A DNA stretch of 64,000 nt from Gemmatimonadota bacterium (GTDB taxonomy: Bacteria; Gemmatimonadota; Gemmatimonadetes; Gemmatimonadales; Gemmatimonadaceae): positions 17,209 to 81,208 of the forward strand of contig JAPLKS010000021.1 of NCBI GenBank assembly GCA_026387915.1, read 5' to 3'. The notes under the pieces were generated by a model, which was given only the letters and a program-made list of their open reading frames with translations, was not told the origin of the DNA and made no database searches. Position 1 is the first letter of the stretch. Each line of letters opens with the position of its first letter. A program made the translations under genes and the position numbers. This document shows, piece by piece, positions 34,498 to 40,820 of this stretch.

Positions 34498-35456
34498 CCG
34501 AATCCCTCGTTGTGACCACGGCGCGAATGGGGACGACGGTCACCATTCAGATCGTGGGCCCCGGCCATACCGCCATTGCACGCGCCGAACGCTCGGCGGC
34601 CATTGCGCGCGCGGATCGATGGTTTGAGCGAGTCACCGACGTGTGCAGCCGCTTTGACCCGCGCAGCGAACTGGCCCAGCTGTCGACGCGCGTGGGTGAG
34701 ACCGTGAAGGTCAGGGACCTCCTGTATGAGGCCGTGGGCTTTGCGCTCGCCGTTGCCGAAGATTCCGGCGGTGCGTTCGACCCGACCGTCGGGCACCGCC
34801 TGTCGACACTCGGGTTCAACCGAAATTATCAGAGCGGCACACTCGTGCAGACGCCGTTTGAAGTCGACCCAGACGCGACGTATCGCGACGTCGTGCTGGA
34901 TCGTGAGCGGCGCACGATCACGATTCGCCGCCCGCTTGTGCTCGATCTCGGCGCCGTCGCAAAGGGACTCGCGGTGGACATGGCCGCGCGCGAGCTCCAA
35001 CCCTTTGAAAACTTTGCAATCGACGCCGGCGGCGACGGATACTTTGGCGGGAGCAATGCGGCTGGCGAGCCATGGAGCGTCGGCATCCGGCACCCGCGCA
35101 TCGAGGGTACGCTCATTGAGACCGTGCGTGTCTCGAATGCGGCCGTGTGCACCTCCGGCGACTACGAACGCTTGAGCCCCGTCGATCCTACACGGCACCA
35201 TCTGATTGACCCGCGCGCCAAAGTGGGCGCGACCACGGTCGCGAGCGCCACGGTGATCGCGCCAACCGCGATGGTCGCCGATGCGTTCTCCACCACGGCC
35301 TTTGTGCTAGGAGCTGCGCCCGGATTGGCGTTTCTCAACACCCACGACGTGGACGGCCTGTTAGTCACGCCGTCGATCGAACGATTTGAGACGTCCGGAT
35401 TGCGCGATGTCCACCGCTTTGATCCGCCGCTCGTAGCGGGGGCCGATGAACGTTAG
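34494..35456 (+). CDS. apbE: FAD:protein FMN transferase
   Basis: 320 aa. It transfers FMN from FAD onto a Thr of a target protein, here very likely the FMN-bind protein just upstream. Family features are F-S-R/F-D-P-R-S-E-L near 55, G-G-A-F-D-P-T-V-G near 95, L-D-L-G-A-V-A-K-G-L-A-V-D near 155, N-F-A-I-D-A-G-G-D near 175, and the late T-A-M-V-A-D-A-F-S-T-T-A metal-binding motif near 262. It has no signal peptide or lipobox at the GTG start (34494), unlike many ApbE proteins, so where it acts is uncertain. The start overlaps the upstream stop by 4 nt and its end overlaps the next gene by 11 nt. Confidence 0.93.
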   Translation: MTESLVVTTARMGTTVTIQIVGPGHTAIARAERSAAIARADRWFERVTDVCSRFDPRSELAQLSTRVGETVKVRDLLYEAVGFALAVAEDSGGAFDPTVGHRLSTLGFNRNYQSGTLVQTPFEVDPDATYRDVVLDRERRTITIRRPLVLDLGAVAKGLAVDMAARELQPFENFAIDAGGDGYFGGSNAAGEPWSVGIRHPRIEGTLIETVRVSNAAVCTSGDYERLSPVDPTRHHLIDPRAKVGATTVASATVIAPTAMVADAFSTTAFVLGAAPGLAFLNTHDVDGLLVTPSIERFETSGLRDVHRFDPPLVAGADER

Positions 35457-36237
35457 GCGCTTCTTCCGCACGCCAAAGGGACTGCTCATCATCATCTTGT
35501 CGGTGCTCACGGGCATTGCGGCGATCGGTGAGGGACTGGCCTTGGTGGCCCCGGGATTCTGCGGCGCCATTGCCGCCGCGATGCTCCTCGATGCACCGCT
35601 CCTGCGCTGGCGGCACAAGCGCTGGGTGTTTCCCGACGGCGCGCTCATCACCGGCATGATCGTGGCCGCCATTCTGAGTCCGCACGAACCGTGGTACATC
35701 GCGGCGGTCACGGCAGGCGTGGGCGTCGTCAGTAAGTATTTGTTCCGCGTGGGCAAGGCGAATATTTTCAATCCCGCTGCGTTCGGACTCGTGGCCACAT
35801 TCTACGTGTTCGATTCCGGCCAGAGCTGGTGGGGCGCCCTTCCAGAGATGGCCACCCCGTGGCTGTTGTTGCTCGTCGCGACCGGCGCGTTCATTACCTG
35901 GAAAGTGAACAAGGCGCCCATCGTCCTTGGGTTTCTCGGTAGCTACTACCTGTTGATTACGCTCACAGCCTTTGCCGTCAATCCGGCCCATGTGGCCGAA
36001 TTGTACCGGGCGCCGGATTTACACGCGGCGCTCTATTTCGCACTATTCATGGTCACTGACCCGCCAACCTCACCGCCGCGCGATCGCGATCAACTCATCT
36101 ATGGCACCGGCATCGGTGTCGTCGCGTATGCGGCATTTATGTGGATTGGCGCGGCGTATTGGTTGCTCGCGGGGATGCTCGTGGCGAACGCGCTGGATAC
36201 GTTTCGTCGAGTTCGCCGCCGGCCGCTCACTGCATAG
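35446..36237 (+). CDS. RnfD/NqrB-like electron-transport membrane protein
   Basis: 263 aa with about eight to ten membrane helices. Conserved pieces of the NqrB/RnfD family are A-N-I-F-N-P-A-A-F-G near 105 and M-V-T-D-P-P-T-S-P-P near 200, followed by L-I-Y-G-T-G-I-G-V. In Rnf and Nqr complexes this subunit carries flavin and passes electrons through the membrane. The other Rnf/Nqr genes are absent here, so this appears to be a stand-alone module working with the neighbouring FMN-bind protein. I do not see an obvious S-G-A-T flavinylation motif in it. It overlaps apbE by 11 nt and precedes a cytochrome gene by 31 nt. Confidence 0.85.
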   Translation: MNVRRFFRTPKGLLIIILSVLTGIAAIGEGLALVAPGFCGAIAAAMLLDAPLLRWRHKRWVFPDGALITGMIVAAILSPHEPWYIAAVTAGVGVVSKYLFRVGKANIFNPAAFGLVATFYVFDSGQSWWGALPEMATPWLLLLVATGAFITWKVNKAPIVLGFLGSYYLLITLTAFAVNPAHVAELYRAPDLHAALYFALFMVTDPPTSPPRDRDQLIYGTGIGVVAYAAFMWIGAAYWLLAGMLVANALDTFRRVRRRPLTA

Positions 36238-36268
36238 CCCCCCCTTCACTCCCCTCCGGACCCTGCCC

Positions 36269-37045
36269 ATGTCCCTGTTTCGCCGAGTGTCGCTCGCATC
36301 GCTCACGCTCCTCGCCACGCCAGTCCTGCTGCTCGCGCAGGGTGGACGCGGCGGTGAGCCACCCAAGAACCTGCAGGTATTTCCCAAGGACACGCCGCGT
36401 CAGCAGATCACGGCGGCGATGAACGGCTTTACGGCCGCCCTCGGTGTGCGCTGCGACCATTGCCACGCGGTGGACGCCAACGCTGCTGCCCCAGCTGGTG
36501 GACGCGGTGGACCGCCGCTCGATTACGCCGCCGACAGCAAGGAAGAAAAGAAAGTCGCCCGTGAAATGCTCAAGATGATGATGGACATCAACGGTAAGTA
36601 TCTGCCGCTTACCGGCCGCACGTTTGGCGCGCGCAATAGCGTCACCTGCGAAACCTGTCATCACGGGCTGGCCAAGCCGCAGTCGCTGCGCTCGGCACTC
36701 GCCGGCGCGGTGGAAGCCAAGGGCGCTGACTCGGCCACAGCTTTGTACCGTGAATTGCGGGCCAAGTACTTCGGCAGCGCGGCGTACGATTTTGGAGAAA
36801 CCTCGCTCGCCCGCGCTGCCAACGAACTCGCGCAGGCCAACCAGCGCCCGGCCGCGCTTGCGCTGCTCAAGCTGAACCTCGAGTTCTACGAAAAGTCGTC
36901 GCCGACCTACCAGTCGATGGCGCAGATCTCTCTGGCAAGCGGCGACACCGTGGCCGCCTTGGACGCGCTCAAGAAGGCGATTGCCATTCAGCCGAACAAT
37001 CCCCAGCTGCAGCAGATGCTCCAGCGGATCAGCAAGACGCCGTAA
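36269..37045 (+). CDS. Di-heme c-type cytochrome with C-terminal TPR-like region
   Basis: 258 aa exported protein, signal peptide ending L-L-L-A-Q. Two heme-binding motifs, C-D-H-C-H near 62 and C-E-T-C-H near 128, and the surrounding N-L-Q-V-F-P-K-D-T and G-V-R-C-D-H-C-H-A resemble the photosynthetic reaction-centre cytochrome subunit family (CytC_RC), which is also widespread in non-phototrophs. The remaining C-terminal third is helical and repeat-like (A-L-A-L-L-K-L-N-L-E, then A-L-D-A-L-K-K-A-I), like TPR. No photosynthesis genes are present in the window. It is last in the flavin operon and ends at a clear terminator, so it probably exchanges electrons with the FMN module. Confidence 0.88.
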   Translation: MSLFRRVSLASLTLLATPVLLLAQGGRGGEPPKNLQVFPKDTPRQQITAAMNGFTAALGVRCDHCHAVDANAAAPAGGRGGPPLDYAADSKEEKKVAREMLKMMMDINGKYLPLTGRTFGARNSVTCETCHHGLAKPQSLRSALAGAVEAKGADSATALYRELRAKYFGSAAYDFGETSLARAANELAQANQRPAALALLKLNLEFYEKSSPTYQSMAQISLASGDTVAALDALKKAIAIQPNNPQLQQMLQRISKTP

Positions 37046-37053
37046 CCGACCGC

Positions 37054-37079
37054 CGGCTCCAGCAGAGCCGTCGTTTTTT
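37054..37079 (+). terminator. Intrinsic terminator of the flavin/cytochrome operon
   Basis: CGGCTC-CAGCA-GAGCCG hairpin followed by TCGTTTTTT, 8 nt after the cytochrome stop codon. Confidence 0.85.
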
Positions 37080-37132
37080 CCGTAGGATTGATAGTGACGT
37101 TTCCGCAGCCGTACCGTCTCACCCATCGACCT

Positions 37133-38938
37133 ATGACAAACTTTCGCAAAGTCACCAGCACGCTCGCCCTCGCGCTCCTCGGCGCGGCGCCGCTCGCCGC
37201 CCAGTCGTCGGACGCGACCATTCAGCGCATCTGGCGCCTCGGCATGGACAGCTCGCATGTCCAGTCGCTCGCTCAGACGTTGCTCGATTCCGTCGGACCC
37301 CGCCTGACCGGCGCCCCCGGACTTCTGTCCGCGAGCGACTGGGTGATTGGCCAGTACAAATCGTGGGGCATCGACGCCAAGCGCGATAACTACGGCACGT
37401 GGCGCGGCTGGAAGCGCGGCACATCTCATATTGATCTCATGCAACCGCGCGTGCGGTCGCTTGAAGGGACGATGCTCTCCTGGAGCCCCGGCACCAAGGG
37501 AAAGCCAGTGACCGCCGAAGCGATTGTGCTGCCGAAGTTCAAGGACAGCACAGAATTCGTGAAGTGGTTGCCGAAGGCCAAGGGCAAGATTGTGTTGCTC
37601 TCGCCGGCATTCCCCACCTGCCGTCCGTCGGAAGATTGGATCAAGTTCGCGACGCCGGAATCGAAGGCACGCATGGACACCACGATCGCTGAACTGCAGC
37701 GCGAGTGGGCCGTGATGACGGGCCCCGATGGCCGAGCCGACAGCACCAAGATGTATCGCGGCACCGGCTACACGCTCGCGCTCGGCACGGGAACGCTCGG
37801 TCTGCGTCTCGAGAAGGCCGGCGTTGTCGGCATGATTTCGTCGCGCAACAAGTTGAGCGGGTTCGCCAATCCGTTCGCCGCCGCCGGTGCTGGTGGTGCG
37901 GGTGGTGGGCGCGGCGCTGGTGGCGGGCGTGGCGGCGCAGCTGCGCCGGGCGCTGGCAGCATGCGTGGTGGTGGGCCGGCCGCGAACAATCCAGCTGCGG
38001 CGCAGGGCCGCGGTGGATTTGGTGGTGGCCCTGGCGGTGCCGGCGGCTGGGGCGTGATCGAGGTGTTTGAGACGTATAACACCGTTGCGCCCGCCGTCAC
38101 GCTGACGTGCGAAGACTACGGCCTCGTGTATCGCCTCGCCGACAACAAACAGAAGCCGATGGTGCGTCTCGACCTCGAGGCGCAGGCGCTCGGCGAAAAG
38201 CCGGCGTTCAATACGATTGGCATGATCAAGGGCACCGAGAAGCCGGAAGAGTATGTGATGCTCTCCGCGCACTTTGACTCGTGGGACGGCTCGTCGGGCG
38301 CAACGGACAACGGCACCGGCACGCTGATGGCGATGGAAGCGATGCGCATTCTCAAGACCGTGTATCCGAAGCCAAAGCGCACGATTCTCGTTGGCCACTG
38401 GGCGAGCGAGGAGCAGGGACTCAATGGCTCCACGGCGTTTACCGAGGACCACCCCGAAGTGATGAAGGGGCTGCAGGCGCTGTTCAATCAGGACAACGGC
38501 ACGGGACGCGTCACCTCGCTGTCGTCGTCTGGCCTCACCGCCATCGGGCCGCATCTCAAGAGCTGGTATGGTCAGCTGCCGAGTTTCTTTACCGACAGCA
38601 TGAGCGCGAACGTGGTGGGCTGGAGCTTCAATGATGTGCCCACTGGCAACCCCGGCGGCACCGATGGCGCCGTGTTTGCGTGCTTCGGTACGCCGTCGAT
38701 TGGGATGGGTGCGGTAGGCTGGAACTACAGCACGTACACCTGGCACACGAACCGCGACACGTACGACAAAATCGCGTTCGATGATCTCAAGCATAACGCG
38801 ACTTTGGCCGCGATGATGGTGTACGCCGCGTCGGAAGATCCGGTGTTCATTGCGCGTGACAAGTCGCCAGGCACGTGGCCGGCCAACTGGCCGACCAACT
38901 GCGGCAAGGTGCCGCGCAAGACGAAGACGCGGTACTAG
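37133..38938 (+). CDS. Exported M28 family zinc peptidase with Gly-rich insertion
   Basis: 601 aa, signal peptide ending P-L-A-A-Q; the start at 37133 is the Met directly before it. The M28 metal motifs are S-A-H-F-D-S-W near 378, G-A-T-D-N-G-T-G near 388, S-E-E-Q-G-L-N-G-S near 425 (catalytic Glu and ligand) and a late H-T-N-R-D-T-Y-D near 540. The family comprises aminopeptidases and carboxypeptidases. A 55-residue Gly/Ala/Arg-rich insertion (37880-38050) interrupts the protease-associated region before the catalytic domain. It is monocistronic, with a terminator on each side. Confidence 0.92.
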   Translation: MTNFRKVTSTLALALLGAAPLAAQSSDATIQRIWRLGMDSSHVQSLAQTLLDSVGPRLTGAPGLLSASDWVIGQYKSWGIDAKRDNYGTWRGWKRGTSHIDLMQPRVRSLEGTMLSWSPGTKGKPVTAEAIVLPKFKDSTEFVKWLPKAKGKIVLLSPAFPTCRPSEDWIKFATPESKARMDTTIAELQREWAVMTGPDGRADSTKMYRGTGYTLALGTGTLGLRLEKAGVVGMISSRNKLSGFANPFAAAGAGGAGGGRGAGGGRGGAAAPGAGSMRGGGPAANNPAAAQGRGGFGGGPGGAGGWGVIEVFETYNTVAPAVTLTCEDYGLVYRLADNKQKPMVRLDLEAQALGEKPAFNTIGMIKGTEKPEEYVMLSAHFDSWDGSSGATDNGTGTLMAMEAMRILKTVYPKPKRTILVGHWASEEQGLNGSTAFTEDHPEVMKGLQALFNQDNGTGRVTSLSSSGLTAIGPHLKSWYGQLPSFFTDSMSANVVGWSFNDVPTGNPGGTDGAVFACFGTPSIGMGAVGWNYSTYTWHTNRDTYDKIAFDDLKHNATLAAMMVYAASEDPVFIARDKSPGTWPANWPTNCGKVPRKTKTRY

Positions 38939-38958
38939 TTCCAGAGGTAGCAACAGAA

Positions 38959-39007
38959 ACACCGCGCCCCCACGCCGATTGATTCGGCGTGGGGGCGCGG
39001 TGTTTTG
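38959..39007 (+). terminator. Very long bidirectional terminator hairpin
   Basis: Perfect 20-bp arms (38959-38978 and 38984-39003, loop of 5) are followed by TTTTGTG on the plus strand, and by a TTTCTG tail on the minus strand. It lies between the convergent M28 gene and the gene at 39071. Confidence 0.9.
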
Positions 39008-39070
39008 TGCGTCGTTGGTGTATCGGTTGGTGTATCGAGCGAGGCGCGCGGCTGGCGCGCGCCGGTTGTC

Positions 39071-39475
39071 TTACTTGCCGCCCAACGCAGCCTTGAAGCG
39101 CGTACGAATGAGCAGCAGCTCTTCGCTCGCTTCGACGTTCTTCTTGAGGATGTCCTCGAGGAGCGTCATGATGGCAACGCTGTCGTCCACAGGCGTCGGC
39201 TCACCGCTCAGGTGCAGGCCGAATCCGAAGTGCGTCCCCGGAACGAGCACGAGCTCGTTTTTGAGCACGACGTCGTTCTTGCCGTCAGCCACGCGCACGG
39301 CGCAGAACTTCTTGCCGTGCTTTTCCATATAGCTGATGCGAAGACCGTCCACCGACGCTGGCCACTCGGGATACGTATGCACCTGTCCGTCGGTGCCTTC
39401 GAACGTCGTGCCCCCCGGGACGAGCTTGCTGAAATTGCGTTCGAAGCCGCCGACGTACATCAGAGCGTGTCGCAT
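39071..39475 (-). CDS. Conserved-looking hypothetical protein
   Basis: 134 aa soluble protein, not recognised. It begins M-R-H-A-L-M-Y-V-G-G-F-E-R and has several short beta-strand-like stretches (F-C-A-V-R-V-A-D-G, N-E-L-V-L-V-P-G-T-H-F-G-F-G), then a helical C-terminal third with V-A-I-M-T-L-L-E-D-I-L-K-K-N-V. There is no signal peptide or membrane segment. Codon use is like its neighbours, and it has a terminator just downstream, so it is probably a real gene. The upstream 142 bp contain GCCGATC-AAAC-GATCGGC (39507-39524). Confidence 0.7.
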   Translation of the reverse strand: MRHALMYVGGFERNFSKLVPGGTTFEGTDGQVHTYPEWPASVDGLRISYMEKHGKKFCAVRVADGKNDVVLKNELVLVPGTHFGFGLHLSGEPTPVDDSVAIMTLLEDILKKNVEASEELLLIRTRFKAALGGK

Positions 39476-39506
39476 GGTCCCCCGGGGGTGTGGGTAATTT
39501 CTGGTA

Positions 39507-39524
39507 GCCGATCAAACGATCGGC
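39507..39524. promoter_or_regulatory. Inverted repeat GCCGATC-N4-GATCGGC
   Basis: 7-bp arms about 32 bp upstream of the hypothetical gene start (minus strand, ATG at 39475). The position fits an operator. Confidence 0.35.
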
Positions 39525-39617
39525 CGATGGGTCAAATCTACGGCGCGCAACGGTTTCGCGCGATATCACAGGAGCGGTCGATTCCGCCCTTTGTGGGACA
39601 ACGGGCACCCCTCCGGC

Positions 39618-40121
39618 TCACGCCAGGGGGCGCCGCGAAAGGAACCGCCGAATATGAGGCGTCAGAAGCGGGGCTAGTCGTTCCGCGTCCGTCGGGGTAA
39701 GCGCCGACGCACCCCGGATCGACCCGGCACAGTGCACAGCACCGCAATGACAGTCAAAGGGCGTCGCCATCGCAACTTCGGTGGTGTTGTAGTTGAAGGT
39801 CACATCTTCGAGCGGATCAATATCGCATACCGCCACGAGAGACTGTCCGCGCAACACCGTGTTGGGTTCGCAGTGATGGTTGGTATAGCGCCAGAAATAC
39901 TGGTCGAGCATTTCGATGTCGCTGCACCCGTCAGGCGTATCGACGTGCATGTCCGTGCCAATCTGCACGGAGTGCCGCGTTGGCGTGACGCTGGAAACCC
40001 CCTCGATCCGGTACACCTCGGTCCCCGCCGCCACACGCACGACCGCCACGACGCGGCGCGCCCCGTCGTGCTCAATGACGCCGACGAGCTCCGAGCCAAC
40101 GCTCCGCAGCACGTTCGTCAT
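39618..40121 (-). CDS. SET-domain protein (putative lysine methyltransferase)
   Basis: 167 aa. It shows the SET-domain core with the SAM/knot motif Y-T-N-H-H-C-E-P-N near 98-106, the catalytic F-N-Y-N-T near 128-132 and a post-SET-like zinc cluster D-C-H-C-G-A-V-H-C near 143-151. SET enzymes methylate protein lysines; in bacteria they are scattered and the targets are mostly unknown. The start at 40121 is chosen because its ATG overlaps the stop of the upstream cyclase gene (ATGA), implying translational coupling; the frame is open further upstream without a better start. It is last in a three-gene run after an M14 peptidase and the cyclase. Confidence 0.87.
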   Translation of the reverse strand: MTNVLRSVGSELVGVIEHDGARRVVAVVRVAAGTEVYRIEGVSSVTPTRHSVQIGTDMHVDTPDGCSDIEMLDQYFWRYTNHHCEPNTVLRGQSLVAVCDIDPLEDVTFNYNTTEVAMATPFDCHCGAVHCAGSIRGASALTPTDAERLAPLLTPHIRRFLSRRPLA

Positions 40122-40783
40122 TCGGCCAGCACGAAGGCGCGCACCGGAAACGTGCCAAATCCGCGCACCTTCACTGGCACCGCAAAGAATTTGCCTCCGC
40201 GATCCGGCGCCGCTCCAAGTCCGCACAAATGTTCGGCAATCGGAATGTCGTGCTTGAGCAAGACGCTATGCACATCGTGCGCGCCCGTATCGGTGCTGTC
40301 GATATTGAACGAGTCGATTCCCACAAATACCGCGCCGGCCTTCACCAGCCACTCGGCGAGTTCGCCGGTGAGGTGCGGGTGTTTGTCGTGATACGCATCG
40401 GTGCGCCAGTGCCGGTCCCAGCCCGTGTGCACAATCACCGCCTTTCCGCGTACTTCGTCGGCGGAAAATGGCAGACGGTCAATCGTCCGGTCCGCACCAG
40501 ACGGAATGCGTGCAATGAGGCAGTCGAGATTGGCCAGCGAGGTCAGCGGGAGATCGGCCAAATCTTTGCCGGTCGCATACCGATGAAACGGGCTGTCCAC
40601 ATAGGTGCCGGTGTTGGCCACCATCTCGATTTTTCCAATTTGAAACTCCGTGCCGGCCTCATACCGCGTGTGCGAATCGGCGCGGCTGAGATAATCACAG
40701 ATGATCGGCGCGGGAAGGCCTTTGTACGTCACCATCCCGTGCTCGACCGTGTGACTGCAATCAATGAGGCGTGGCGGCTTCAC
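40118..40783 (-). CDS. Cyclase-family hydrolase (kynurenine formamidase-like)
   Basis: 221 aa of the Cyclase/KynB family. The metal-site motif is N-T-G-T-Y-V-D-S-P-F-H near 55-65, a variant of H-x-G-T-H-x-D-x-P-x-H with Asn and Tyr at two positions. E-H-L-C-G-L near 190 supplies the later Glu/His. Members hydrolyse N-formylkynurenine, isatin or other cyclic amides. The start is GTG at 40783, with GGAG 7 nt upstream and V-K-P-P-R-L-I-D-C-S-H following, where the family fold begins. No other kynurenine genes are near, so the substrate is open. It sits between an M14 peptidase and the SET gene. Confidence 0.85.
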   Translation of the reverse strand: MKPPRLIDCSHTVEHGMVTYKGLPAPIICDYLSRADSHTRYEAGTEFQIGKIEMVANTGTYVDSPFHRYATGKDLADLPLTSLANLDCLIARIPSGADRTIDRLPFSADEVRGKAVIVHTGWDRHWRTDAYHDKHPHLTGELAEWLVKAGAVFVGIDSFNIDSTDTGAHDVHSVLLKHDIPIAEHLCGLGAAPDRGGKFFAVPVKVRGFGTFPVRAFVLAE

Positions 40784-40820
40784 GTGGTCGCTCCGGCCAA
40801 AACCGCCCAGGTGCGCTCGC

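Noticed and set aside
36227..38962. A 911-codon minus-strand frame opposite the cytochrome and M28 genes
   Set aside because: It spans two real genes and a terminator, and its product is basic and low-complexity with no recognisable domain.
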